DNA of 33,591 nucleotides from Flavobacteriaceae bacterium (GCA_029252265.1 JAQXBT010000052.1:1-33591), one strand, 5' to 3'; shown: positions 16,132 to 24,309, counted from the stretch's first letter. Translations and numbers: made by a program. Notes: generated from the sequence alone by a model not told the origin.

Positions 16132-17330
16132 GATAAAACTCCGACTGTTTTCATACAGGCTTTCATCTTTTGATACGTTCGTTTGATGTCATTATCCAAC
16201 CCAATTGAAAACCGAATCAGGCCTTCACCCAGTTCCATTTTTTTTTGTTCGTTCTCTGGGATTTCCGATGACGTAGAACTTCCTGGCGCACTAAACAAAG
16301 TTTTATGAAATCCTAAACTCACGGCCAAATACCCTAAATTTTCTTTTTGCATGAGTTCCATTAACGCATTGGCTTTTTCCAAACTTCCAGCATCAATGGT
16401 CATCATGCCACCAAATCCGTATTCTGAATGCATCATCTGTTTAAAAATAAGATGAGATGGATGTGATTCTAAACCAGGGTACACCGCTTTTAGCCCATCT
16501 TTTTCAAATCTTTCAGCCAAATACAGGGCGTTTACACTGTGTTGTTTGATTCGGATGTGAAGTGTCCGAAGGTTTTTTAAAATGGATGCAGATACACGGC
16601 TGTCCATGGTAGAACCAAACAACATGCCAGCGCCATCAATAACGCTTCTTATACGGTCAATCATTTCTTGAGTACCACAAACGACGCCACCCACCATATC
16701 ACTAGAGCCATTTATAAATTTGGTTAAACTATGAATCACAATATTCGCTCCTAAGGTTTTTGGGGAAATTGATAAAGGTGAAAACGTATTATCCACTACT
16801 AATTGTAAGTTGTATTTTTTTGCAAGTTTAGAAAGCCCTTCAATGTCAGCAACTTCCAGGAGAGGGTTACTCACCGATTCACAGTAAAGAACTTTGGTTT
16901 GAGGAGTGATTGATGCTTCAACAATATCAAGTTTGGTAATATCAACAAAACTTGTATGAATATTGAATTTGGGTGCAAAGTTTTTTAGAAATGCATACGT
17001 ACCTCCATAGATCGTACGACTCGAAACTACATGATCGCCTGCACCACAAAGTTGCATGAGTACCGCTGTAATAGCGCCCATTCCAGATCCAAAAACATTG
17101 GCGGTTTCGGTAGCTTCCATCGCTGCAAGTGCTTCCCCTAAGTATAAGTTAGAGGGCGTTGTGTGTCGTGCATATAAATGACAGCCGTCTGTGTTGCCTT
17201 CAAAAGTATCAGACATGGTTTTGGCAGACATAAAGGTAAAGGTCGTTGCGTCTGAAATGGAGGGGTTGATGCCTCCAAATTCTCCAAAATATTGTAAGTC
17301 TTGTAGGTTGTTTGCGGGTTTGAAAGCCAT
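16128..17330 (-). CDS. PLP-dependent Cys/Met metabolism enzyme (methionine gamma-lyase / cystathionine gamma-synthase family)
   Basis: A 400-residue fold type I PLP enzyme of the Cys/Met metabolism family. Visible elements are YARHTTPSNLYL (53-64), where R55 binds PLP phosphate; FGSGMGAITAVL (80-91); ESVSNPLLEVADI (151-163); DNTFSPL (180-186), where D180 contacts the cofactor; and HSLTKFINGSSD (200-211), where K204 is the Schiff-base lysine. The C-terminal SLGFHKTLFSAPGSSTSSE is the carboxylate-binding region. The position equivalent to the catalytic Cys116 of Pseudomonas methionine gamma-lyase is Gly110 (IYGGTYAF), so the reaction cannot be assigned from sequence alone. It is divergent from an Lrp/AsnC regulator, the usual arrangement for an amino-acid-induced catabolic enzyme. 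Confidence 0.85.
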   Translation of the reverse strand: MAFKPANNLQDLQYFGEFGGINPSISDATTFTFMSAKTMSDTFEGNTDGCHLYARHTTPSNLYLGEALAAMEATETANVFGSGMGAITAVLMQLCGAGDHVVSSRTIYGGTYAFLKNFAPKFNIHTSFVDITKLDIVEASITPQTKVLYCESVSNPLLEVADIEGLSKLAKKYNLQLVVDNTFSPLSISPKTLGANIVIHSLTKFINGSSDMVGGVVCGTQEMIDRIRSVIDGAGMLFGSTMDSRVSASILKNLRTLHIRIKQHSVNALYLAERFEKDGLKAVYPGLESHPSHLIFKQMMHSEYGFGGMMTIDAGSLEKANALMELMQKENLGYLAVSLGFHKTLFSAPGSSTSSEIPENEQKKMELGEGLIRFSIGLDNDIKRTYQKMKACMKTVGVLS

Positions 17331-17368
17331 GATTGGTTAGATTGATTAGTCCTTCAAAGTTGATGAAA

Positions 17369-17408
17369 TTTAGAATTATAAACAATAACTATCTTTATTT
17401 TCAATAAA
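17369..17408. promoter_or_regulatory. Pair of AT-rich palindromes between the lyase and lrp genes (operator candidates)
   Basis: TTTAGAATTATAAA (17369-17382) and TTTATTTTCAATAAA (17394-17408) are near-perfect dyads about 25 bp apart centre to centre in the divergent intergenic region. AT-rich 15-bp dyads of this kind are typical Lrp/AsnC sites. The lyase start is at 17330, and a possible weak lyase -7 (minus-strand CAACTTTG, 17355-17362) lies just downstream. Confidence 0.4.
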
Positions 17409-17447
17409 TAAATCTAAGTATTGACTTATATATAGATGAAAAATTTA

Positions 17448-17455
17448 TATTTTTG
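17448..17455 (+). promoter_or_regulatory. -7 promoter element of the lrp/asnC gene
   Basis: TATTTTTG matches TAnnTTTG. A TTGAC lies upstream at 17421-17425, giving a 24-nt spacer from TTG, slightly longer than the usual 19-21 nt. The ATG follows at 17490, leaving a leader of about 30 nt. Confidence 0.5.
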
Positions 17456-17489
17456 AATTAATATTTATAGAATCAGAAATTTAATCAAA

Positions 17490-17948
17490 ATGAAATTAGA
17501 CACGATCGATACACAACTGTTGAATTTTCTTCAGGAGGATGCAAAACAAACTAATAAAGAGCTGTCTGCTAAGCTAGACATGTCGGTCACAGCCGTATAC
17601 GAACGCATTAAAAAGCTCGAAAAGGCGGGAGTTATTGATAAATACGTTGCGTTGGTTAACAAACAAAGAGTTGGAAAAGCTTTTGTGGCGTTTTGCCATA
17701 TAAAATTGGTTAAACATTCTCAAGAATTAGTCAATCAATTTGAAAAAGAAGTGGCCACTATTGATGAAGTTTTAGAAGCCTACCACCTTAGTGGTGATTA
17801 TGATTATTTACTTAAAGTTCACGTAGAAGATATGGCGTCTTTTCGAAAATTCATGGTCAGTAAACTCACAAATATTGATCATATCGGTAGTAACAATAGT
17901 ATGTTTGTGATTTCTGAAGTAAAACATACCACAGCTGTCAATATTTAG
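17490..17948 (+). CDS. Lrp/AsnC-family transcriptional regulator
   Basis: A 152-residue feast/famine regulator of normal length. The N-terminal helix-turn-helix starts LDTIDTQLLNFLQEDAKQTN and continues with KELSAKLDMSVTAVYERIKKLEKAGVIDKYVALV, where SVTAVYERIKKLE is the DNA-recognition helix. The C-terminal RAM (ACT-like) ligand domain spans about 65-152, with YHLSGDYDYLLKVHVEDM and FMVSKLTNIDHIGSNNSMFV as its conserved G-x-x-D-Y core. Such proteins form octamers and respond to amino acids. It is divergent from the PLP lyase gene, which it probably regulates together with itself; two palindromes between the genes are candidate sites. An independent promoter precedes lpdA, so lpdA need not be in the same unit. 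Confidence 0.93.
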   Translation: MKLDTIDTQLLNFLQEDAKQTNKELSAKLDMSVTAVYERIKKLEKAGVIDKYVALVNKQRVGKAFVAFCHIKLVKHSQELVNQFEKEVATIDEVLEAYHLSGDYDYLLKVHVEDMASFRKFMVSKLTNIDHIGSNNSMFVISEVKHTTAVNI

Positions 17949-17982
17949 CCATCAAATTATTCTTCCATTGAATATATGTTTG

Positions 17983-17990
17983 TACTTTTG
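17983..17990 (+). promoter_or_regulatory. -7 promoter element of lpdA
   Basis: TACTTTTG matches TAnnTTTG, 23 nt before the lpdA ATG and 35 nt after the lrp stop. It gives lpdA its own promoter. No -33 TTTG at proper spacing is seen. Confidence 0.5.
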
Positions 17991-18013
17991 TTTAAATTAA
18001 AAAATAAATTATT

Positions 18014-19414
18014 ATGAAATCATATGATGTTGCTATCATAGGATCTGGGCCTGGCGGCTATGTCGCTGCCATCCGTTGTGCTCAATTAGGAATGAAAACC
18101 GCAATTATTGAAAAATATGCCACTTTAGGAGGCACTTGTTTAAATGTTGGGTGTATTCCAAGTAAAGCTTTACTCGATTCATCGCACCATTACGAAGATG
18201 CCGTAAAGCATTTTGAAACCCATGGAATTGAAATTCCAGGTGAGATCAAAATCAACCTTGAAAAAATGATTGGTCGAAAGCAAGCTGTTGTGGATCAAAC
18301 TACTGGAGGAATTGATTTTTTAATGACCAAAAATAAAATTGATGTTTATCATGGGATGGGGGCTTTTAAAGATGCTACTCACATTACCATTAGTGGCGAA
18401 TCTAACGAAGAAATTGAAGCTAAGTATAGCATCATTGCAACCGGAAGTAAGCCAACGACCTTGCCATTTGCAACGGTTGATAAAGAACGTATCATCACTT
18501 CTACGGAGGCCTTGAAATTAAAAGAAATCCCAAAACACCTAATTATCATTGGTGGGGGAGTCATTGGCTTAGAATTGGGTCAAGTGTATAAACGGCTGGG
18601 ATCTGATGTAACGGTCATCGAATATATGGACCGCATTATACCAACCATGGATGCTGGCTTGTCTAAAGAATTAAATAAAGTATTTAGAAAGCAGAAATTT
18701 AATATCAACGTTTCACACAAGGTCACTTCAGTAAAGCGTAATGGAGATGAAATTACCGTAATTGCGGAAAACAAAAAAGGCGATCTCATTGAGTTTAAAG
18801 GCGATTATTGTTTAGTATCTGTTGGTCGTAGTCCATATACCGCTGGATTAAATGCTGAATCTGCAGGTGTAAAGTTAATCGACCGTGGACAAGTAGAAGT
18901 AAACGGACATTTACAAACGTCTTCATCTAATATTTATGCCATTGGAGATGTCGTCAAAGGAGCCATGTTGGCGCATAAAGCTGAAGAAGAAGGAGTGTTT
19001 GTAGCCGAAACTATCGCAGGTCAAAAACCACATATCGATTATAATTTAATTCCTGGTGTTGTATACACATGGCCAGAAGTTGCTTCTGTCGGAAAAACAG
19101 AAGAGCAGCTAAAAGAAGCAGGTATTGCCTACAAAACAGGTCAGTTTCCAATGCGCGCATTGGGACGTAGTCGTGCTAGTATGGATCTAGATGGTTTTGT
19201 TAAAATATTGGCTGATCAAACCACTGATGAAGTCCTAGGCGTTCATATGATAGGTGCACGTTGTGCCGATTTAATTGCTGAAGCCGTTGTGGCGATGGAA
19301 TTTAGAGCGTCAGCTGAAGATATTTCAAGAATGTCACATGCACATCCAACTTTTGCAGAAGCCATTAAGGAAGCTGCTCTAGCCGCTACTGAAGATCGAG
19401 CACTGCACATCTAA
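18014..19414 (+). CDS. lpdA: Dihydrolipoyl dehydrogenase (E3)
   Basis: The FAD-dependent E3 subunit shared by the 2-oxo-acid dehydrogenase complexes and the glycine cleavage system; it reoxidises dihydrolipoamide and reduces NAD+. The 466 residues show the FAD-binding GSGPGGYVAA (10-19), the redox-active disulfide in GGTCLNVGCIPSK (39-51; Cys42 and Cys47), and the NAD-binding IIGGGVIGLELGQVYKRLG. IYAIGDV is the second FAD contact, and the C-terminal HAHPTFAEAIKEA carries the catalytic His444-Glu449 dyad. All key residues are present, so an active enzyme is expected. No E1 or E2 gene is adjacent. It has its own promoter and a strong terminator, so it is a single-gene unit. Confidence 0.96.
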   Translation: MKSYDVAIIGSGPGGYVAAIRCAQLGMKTAIIEKYATLGGTCLNVGCIPSKALLDSSHHYEDAVKHFETHGIEIPGEIKINLEKMIGRKQAVVDQTTGGIDFLMTKNKIDVYHGMGAFKDATHITISGESNEEIEAKYSIIATGSKPTTLPFATVDKERIITSTEALKLKEIPKHLIIIGGGVIGLELGQVYKRLGSDVTVIEYMDRIIPTMDAGLSKELNKVFRKQKFNINVSHKVTSVKRNGDEITVIAENKKGDLIEFKGDYCLVSVGRSPYTAGLNAESAGVKLIDRGQVEVNGHLQTSSSNIYAIGDVVKGAMLAHKAEEEGVFVAETIAGQKPHIDYNLIPGVVYTWPEVASVGKTEEQLKEAGIAYKTGQFPMRALGRSRASMDLDGFVKILADQTTDEVLGVHMIGARCADLIAEAVVAMEFRASAEDISRMSHAHPTFAEAIKEAALAATEDRALHI

Positions 19415-19435
19415 GAATTCTTTCCCATATTTTAT

Positions 19436-19464
19436 AAACCCTCCTTGATGGAGGGTTTTTTTGT
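19436..19464 (+). terminator. Intrinsic terminator of lpdA
   Basis: AAACCCTCC (19436-19444) and GGAGGGTTT (19450-19458) form a perfect 9-bp stem with a TTGAT loop, followed by a T-run to 19462. It lies 22 nt after the lpdA stop. Confidence 0.92.
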
Positions 19465-19539
19465 TTTAAATCATTTTTTTTCTCGTTTATACCTTAATAG
19501 TTATTATTTTTTAATATATTTAACTAGCTGATTAACAGT

Positions 19540-19577
19540 GTTTTGTCTAATTAATTTATAAAATAATTAAACAAAAC
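19540..19577. promoter_or_regulatory. Long inverted repeat upstream of the sigma-factor gene (operator candidate)
   Basis: GTTTTGTCTAATTA (19540-19553) and TAATTAAACAAAAC (19564-19577) are inverted copies matching at 13 of 14 positions, with a 10-nt spacer. There is no T-run typical of a terminator, and it lies 56 bp before the putative -7 element, so a protein-binding site is more likely than a terminator. Confidence 0.4.
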
Positions 19578-19632
19578 TTTTATTAACAGATTTGAGACAT
19601 ATCAAAAATGCCCCAATGATAATACCCAAACC

Positions 19633-19640
19633 TAACTTTG
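19633..19640 (+). promoter_or_regulatory. TAnnTTTG element overlapping the sigma-factor start codon
   Basis: TAACTTTG matches the Bacteroidota -7 element exactly, but its last three bases are the TTG start codon (19638-19640) of the sigma-factor gene. Either it is a chance match or the start of this protein differs from the one given. Confidence 0.3.
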
Positions 19641-20228
19641 AAAAAAAATCATTTATCAAACAAACTAACGGATGAAGCGCTAGTAGATTTAATTGTGACT
19701 ACGCATGATCCAGCATTGTTTAAATTTTTGTATGAACGTTATTGCCAAATGGTTTTAAAAAAGTGTAAGAGCTTTTCAAAAAACAGTCAAGAAGCTGAAG
19801 ATCTTTGTCAAGATATATTTTTAAAACTAATCGATAAAATTTCTACTTTTAATGGAACTTCCAAATTTTCTACATGGCTATACGCATTCACTTTTAACCA
19901 TTGCGTAAATCATTACCACAGAAATAAGTTTAATAAGTTTGAGAAAAATGCGGCTAATATTGAGCAAATGTGTGACGAAGTTATTAGCCAATCCAATGAA
20001 GAGGACTTTAGTAAACTTCTTAAATTAGAAAAATTAAAAGGAGCCATGAACATGATTTCTGTTCATGACAAGCAAATTTTGGTCTTAAAATACCAAGAGT
20101 TCAAGAGTATCAAAGAATTAGTCGTCTATTATAATGTTGGAGAAAGTGCAATCAAAATGAGATTAAAACGCGCAAAAGAAAAGCTATTAACCGTTTATAA
20201 CAACTATCAGTATGAGGCTGCAATTTAG
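19638..20228 (+). CDS. RNA polymerase sigma factor, sigma-70 family (ECF-like)
   Basis: A 196-residue protein with the two-domain layout of extracytoplasmic-function sigma factors. Region 2 (about 26-100) has LYERYCQMVLKKC, then EAEDLCQDIFLKLIDKI and FSTWLYAFTFNHCVNHYHRN, which bind the -10-type element and core polymerase. Region 4 (about 135-190) has HDKQILVLKYQEFKSIKELV and then GESAIKMRLKRAKEKLL, a helix-turn-helix. The family in Flavobacteriaceae usually opens with a similar L-T-D-E-x-L-V segment, seen here as KLTDEALVDLIV, so the N-terminus appears complete. The start must be TTG; the nearest in-frame ATG upstream (19608) is followed at once by TGA. No anti-sigma factor gene is adjacent; the downstream neighbour is a convergent helicase 3 nt away. 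Confidence 0.85.
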   Translation: MKKNHLSNKLTDEALVDLIVTTHDPALFKFLYERYCQMVLKKCKSFSKNSQEAEDLCQDIFLKLIDKISTFNGTSKFSTWLYAFTFNHCVNHYHRNKFNKFEKNAANIEQMCDEVISQSNEEDFSKLLKLEKLKGAMNMISVHDKQILVLKYQEFKSIKELVVYYNVGESAIKMRLKRAKEKLLTVYNNYQYEAAI

Positions 20229-20231
20229 TCT

Positions 20232-21584
20232 CTATTTTTTATTGCGTTTATTGTAATTTTTATCGCCTCTTGTTTGCGGTTTTTTATATTTTTTGGCAAT
20301 AATGAATTTATAAGAACCGCCTAAATTTTGCTTCTTGTTTTTATCTTTTTTATCATGGAATGCTGGGCCAGGCGCATCTTCATCCGTTTGTTTATGCGGA
20401 TTGTAATGTTCTCTTATTTGAGGTCGCTCTTCTTCGATGAGTTCATTTGAAATTTCAACAGTATCAGGAATTTCTAATGTTTCAATCGTCATTTTCATTA
20501 GCGCTTCAATTGCATCCTTATAATCGGTTTCATTTTCTTTAGAAAAAAGTAAACTCGTACCTTTTCGTTTAGCACGCCCAGTTCGACCGATTCGGTGCAT
20601 ATAATTTTCTGGGTATTCAGGCGTATCAAAATTGATCACATGAGATACATCATCAATATCCAACCCACGAGCCATTACATCGGTTGCTACTAAAATTCTA
20701 TTGAATCCATTTCTAAATTGATCGATACTTCGTAAACGATAATTTTGGGTTTTGTTTGAATGAATCACACAAGATTCTCCATGGTAAACCTCTTCTAATG
20801 ATTCAAATAAGCGATCGGCCATACGTTTATTAGAAACAAAAATCAGCACGCGATAATAGGCATCCCGATCGTCCATTAAAAATCGAATCAGATTTACTTT
20901 TGTATAATAATTGGGAACATCATAACGATACTGTACAATATTTTCGAGAGGCGTTCCAGAGAGTGCTACCGAAATACGCTCAGGACTGGTAAAAAAGTCG
21001 GTAATCAAGGCATCAACATCCGAAGTCATTGTTGCTGAAAACATAATATTTTGACGACGTTCTGGCAATAAATCAAATATATTGATGAGTTGGTGTCTAA
21101 AGCCCAAATCGAGCATGACATCCACTTCGTCAATAACCAGTTTTTGAATGTTTTTTAATTGAAGTACTCGACTAAGTGCTAAATCATACAAACGTCCAGG
21201 AGTGGCTACGAGAATATCTATCCCTTCTGAAATTTGCTGTTTTTGTGTATTAATATTGGTGCCTCCATAGACGCCCAAAACACGGTTATTAGTATAAACG
21301 TTAAGCTCTTCTAAAGAATCAACAACCTGTACGACGAGTTCGCGTGTTGGAACTAAAATTAGAATTCGAGGATTTTCTTGATAGGTATATCTTAAGTTTC
21401 TAATAAGAGGTAAAGAGTACGCAAGTGTTTTACCGGTCCCTGTTTGTGCAATGCCAACCACATCTTTCCCCGCACAAATGACGTTAAAAGAGGCTTCTTG
21501 AATGGGGGTTGGTTCTACAAATCCTAAATCTGCAAGTGCATTACTTAAAGGAGTGGTTAATTTAAAGTCTTCGAAAGATACCAT
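20232..21584 (-). CDS. DEAD-box RNA helicase (RhlE-like) with DEVD motif II
   Basis: An ATP-dependent RNA helicase of 450 residues. The Q-motif FEDFKLTTPLSNALADLGF is followed by PTPIQ (residues 4-29), and motif I AQTGTGKT (about 45-52) binds ATP. Motif Ia is PTRELVVQV and motif Ib TPGRL. Motif II reads VIDEVDVMLDLGF, so the usual DEAD is DEVD. Motif III is SAT in MFSATMT; VATDVMARGLDID and HRIGRTGRA are motifs V and VI of the second RecA domain. The C-terminal tail (about 390-450) is charged and basic (KKDKNKKQNLGG, ending NKRNKK), likely for RNA contact. Such proteins unwind rRNA or mRNA structure, often in the cold. A -7 element TACCTTTG lies 16 nt upstream. Confidence 0.93.
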   Translation of the reverse strand: MVSFEDFKLTTPLSNALADLGFVEPTPIQEASFNVICAGKDVVGIAQTGTGKTLAYSLPLIRNLRYTYQENPRILILVPTRELVVQVVDSLEELNVYTNNRVLGVYGGTNINTQKQQISEGIDILVATPGRLYDLALSRVLQLKNIQKLVIDEVDVMLDLGFRHQLINIFDLLPERRQNIMFSATMTSDVDALITDFFTSPERISVALSGTPLENIVQYRYDVPNYYTKVNLIRFLMDDRDAYYRVLIFVSNKRMADRLFESLEEVYHGESCVIHSNKTQNYRLRSIDQFRNGFNRILVATDVMARGLDIDDVSHVINFDTPEYPENYMHRIGRTGRAKRKGTSLLFSKENETDYKDAIEALMKMTIETLEIPDTVEISNELIEEERPQIREHYNPHKQTDEDAPGPAFHDKKDKNKKQNLGGSYKFIIAKKYKKPQTRGDKNYNKRNKK

Positions 21585-21600
21585 TGAAAATAATTTGTGA

Positions 21601-21608
21601 CAAAGGTA
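21601..21608 (-). promoter_or_regulatory. -7 promoter element of the helicase gene
   Basis: Minus-strand TACCTTTG matches TAnnTTTG, 16 nt before the helicase ATG at 21584. Confidence 0.5.
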
Positions 21609-21649
21609 AGGTATTCTTATAAAGTGACGATTTATTATTTAGATCTGAT

Positions 21650-21657
21650 TAACTTTG
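21650..21657 (+). promoter_or_regulatory. -7 promoter element of pabB
   Basis: TAACTTTG matches TAnnTTTG, 14 nt before the TTG start of the chorismate-binding gene; this leaves a leader of about 8-10 nt. It stands divergent to the helicase promoter in an 87-bp gap. Confidence 0.5.
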
Positions 21658-21671
21658 TAAAAAAATAATAG

Positions 21672-22961
21672 TTGCGGCATCACAAAGAAATTAAGATCAG
21701 TTCGGAAACAGGCTTTAAAACTCAGTTATTAGCTTGGGCACAACAATTTGAAGATATTGTTTGGTTGGATTCTAACCACTATTTACAGCCGCATAGCAAC
21801 TACGATGCACTATTGGCAGTCGATGCTTTTACCAGCATTCAAACCGATGCAGTCCATGGGTTTTCTAAACTAAAAGAATACCAATCAATTACCAACGATT
21901 GGATTTTTGGATACCTTTCCTATGATTTAAAAAATGATGTGGAACCTTTAAAGTCACAAAATTTTGACGGCCTTCAATTTCCCGATCTTTGTTTTTTTCA
22001 ACCTAAAAAACTATTCCTTTTAAAAGACAATATACTCACCATAAAATATTTAAATTTTGTTTCCGATGAAATTGATACCGATTTAAAGTCAATTCAATCT
22101 CTATCTGTAGAAACTGATGATACTCATAATAATTCGATTAAAATTAAATCTCGTATCTCTAAAGAATCTTACTTAGACAAGGTTGGGGCTATATTATCTC
22201 ACATCCATAGAGGTGATATTTATGAGGCTAATTTTTGTCAAGAATTTTATGCCAATGCCGATGTGGATCCTTTAGAAACCTTTGTTAAGTTGAATACAAT
22301 TTCACAAACGCCATTTGCAACTTTTTTAAAAAATGGAAACCAATTTTTATTATCGGCATCTCCAGAAAGGTACTTAAAAAAATCAGACTTAAAGATAACC
22401 TCTCAACCTATAAAAGGCACGACTAAACGATCTCATCATCCAGAAGAGGATTTGCAGTTAAAAACCAGTTTAGAAAACAATCAGAAAGAGCGTAGTGAAA
22501 ATATAATGATTGTAGATCTAGTTCGAAACGACCTTTCAAAAATCGCCAAAAAAGGAACTGTGAAAGTGACAGAGTTGTGTCAAACGCATAGTTTTAAACA
22601 AGTACATCATATGATTTCTACCGTGCAAGCGGAAGCTCTTCCAACGGTTTCTCCCGTTGATATTATTGCGGCAACCTTTCCAATGGGCAGTATGACAGGC
22701 GCCCCAAAAATCTCGGCAATGAACATTATAGAATCGCTTGAAGAAACCAAAAGAGGTCTCTATTCTGGGGCAGTAGGTTACTTTACTCCTGATGCTGATT
22801 TTGATTTTAATGTTGTCATTCGTAGTATTTTATACAATGCATCCACTGCATATATTTCATTTTCGGTTGGCAGTGCTATTACTTCAAAAAGTACTCCAGA
22901 AAACGAATACGAAGAGTGTCTTGTGAAAGCCAAAGCAATGCGTAGTGTTTTGGAAAATTAA
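21672..22961 (+). CDS. pabB: Aminodeoxychorismate synthase component I (chorismate-binding)
   Basis: Makes 4-amino-4-deoxychorismate from chorismate and ammonia for folate synthesis, with a glutaminase partner (PabA) not found in this window. The chorismate-binding domain fills residues about 165-429. YEANFCQEFYA (184-194) opens it, and SQPIKGT (244-250) carries the Lys (248) that marks PabB rather than TrpE (which has Ala). IMIVDLVRNDL, FPMGSMTGAPK and GAVGYFTPDADFDFNVVIRS are the active-site segments with the Mg-binding Glu/Asp residues. The N-terminal 160 residues are the divergent first domain. The start is TTG at 21672; an in-frame ATG near the domain start does not exist. tilS follows after 16 nt, so they are probably co-transcribed. 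Confidence 0.88.
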   Translation: MRHHKEIKISSETGFKTQLLAWAQQFEDIVWLDSNHYLQPHSNYDALLAVDAFTSIQTDAVHGFSKLKEYQSITNDWIFGYLSYDLKNDVEPLKSQNFDGLQFPDLCFFQPKKLFLLKDNILTIKYLNFVSDEIDTDLKSIQSLSVETDDTHNNSIKIKSRISKESYLDKVGAILSHIHRGDIYEANFCQEFYANADVDPLETFVKLNTISQTPFATFLKNGNQFLLSASPERYLKKSDLKITSQPIKGTTKRSHHPEEDLQLKTSLENNQKERSENIMIVDLVRNDLSKIAKKGTVKVTELCQTHSFKQVHHMISTVQAEALPTVSPVDIIAATFPMGSMTGAPKISAMNIIESLEETKRGLYSGAVGYFTPDADFDFNVVIRSILYNASTAYISFSVGSAITSKSTPENEYEECLVKAKAMRSVLEN

Positions 22962-22977
22962 TTTGTAATATTGCCTC

Positions 22978-24309
22978 ATGTTCAATGCCTTTAAAAATCT
23001 GTTAAATAATCAATTTTCTTTTCTAAAAGAGACTTCTGTGTTAGTTGCAGTTTCTGGTGGGTTGGATAGTATGGTATTGACTCATTTGTGCAAGAACGCT
23101 GGATTAAATTTCGCCCTAGCACATTGTAACTTTAAACTCAGGTCAGATGAAAGCGATGGAGATGAAGACTTTATTAAAGTCTACGCAGAAAATCATAACT
23201 TAGACGTGTTTACAACGCATTTTGAAACAGATTTAGTTGCAAAAAAAACCAAAAAATCCATTCAAATGGCAGCGCGTCAATTGCGTTATGAGTGGTTTGA
23301 ATCGTTGCAAAATCAGCATGGTTTTGAATATGTTTTAACGGCACATCATGCCGATGATAATTTAGAAACTTTTCTAATTAATTTATCAAGGGGGACAGGA
23401 CTCGATGGACTCACCGGAATCCCTGAGATTAATGGATCTGTAGTACGTCCATTACTAGAATTTTCTCGCGATGAAATTCTCGATTTTGCAACTCATGAAC
23501 ACATAAAATGGCGTGAGGATGACTCTAATCAAAACACAAAATACCTTCGTAATAAGTTACGACATTCAGTCATTCCACTTTTAAAAGAATTAAACCCATC
23601 CTTTATGGATCGTTTTGAATCTACGCAAGCGCATCTAAAGGATACCAAGTCGCTTTTAGAAGATTATATGTTAGAAGTCGAAGATCGAGTAATTGAATCA
23701 ATTCAAGAAGATCAAATTATATATAATATTGATAAAATTCAATCCTTAAATAATTCAAAAGCATATTTGTTTCAACTATTAAAAACGTATAATTTCACTG
23801 ATTGGAAAGAAATATCGTCACTTATGAATGCCCAATCGGGAAAGCAAATCGTATCCAGTTCACATCGATTATTAAAAAACAGATCGCAATTGATTCTAAG
23901 TCAATTAAATCAAACAGAAACGACCTCTATTTCGATTGATGCATCACAATCCTTAGTTTCAATCCCTAATAAAGCATTTGATTTAAAAATGGAGGTTGTC
24001 ACATCCATCGGACCTAAAGAACAAGACGTCGTATATTTGGATTTTAAGTCTTTAAAATTTCCTTTAACACTTCGCAACTGGACGCCGGGTGACTATTTTT
24101 GTCCGAGCGGCATGCATGGTAAAAAGAAACTGAGCAAGTATTTTAAAGATGAAAAATTTTCACTCATTGAAAAAGAAAACACACTAATTATATACAGTGG
24201 AGACGCCGTTGTTTGGGTGATTGGTAGGCGTACAGACCAACGATTTATAGCCATTGAAACGAGTCCTAAAATTTTAAAAATCTCTATTCTACAAAATGCC
24301 AATAGTTAA
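22978..24309 (+). CDS. tilS: tRNA(Ile)-lysidine synthetase
   Basis: Modifies C34 of tRNA-Ile(CAU) to lysidine with ATP and lysine, which changes decoding from AUG to AUA; essential in most bacteria. The 443 residues contain the PP-loop SGGLDS (26-31) in VLVAVSGGLDSMVLTHLC, followed by HCNFKLRSDESDGDE, TAHHADDNLETFLINLSRGTGLDGL (ATP and tRNA site) and RPLLEFSRDEI. The linker KWREDDSNQNTKYLRNKLRH is the conserved N-x-x-x-x-R-N-x-x-R-H segment. The C-terminal TilS domain is seen as LTLRNWTPGDYFCPSGMHGKKKLSKYFKDEK. All major motifs are intact. It overlaps the start of the next gene by 14 nt. Confidence 0.95.
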   Translation: MFNAFKNLLNNQFSFLKETSVLVAVSGGLDSMVLTHLCKNAGLNFALAHCNFKLRSDESDGDEDFIKVYAENHNLDVFTTHFETDLVAKKTKKSIQMAARQLRYEWFESLQNQHGFEYVLTAHHADDNLETFLINLSRGTGLDGLTGIPEINGSVVRPLLEFSRDEILDFATHEHIKWREDDSNQNTKYLRNKLRHSVIPLLKELNPSFMDRFESTQAHLKDTKSLLEDYMLEVEDRVIESIQEDQIIYNIDKIQSLNNSKAYLFQLLKTYNFTDWKEISSLMNAQSGKQIVSSSHRLLKNRSQLILSQLNQTETTSISIDASQSLVSIPNKAFDLKMEVVTSIGPKEQDVVYLDFKSLKFPLTLRNWTPGDYFCPSGMHGKKKLSKYFKDEKFSLIEKENTLIIYSGDAVVWVIGRRTDQRFIAIETSPKILKISILQNANS

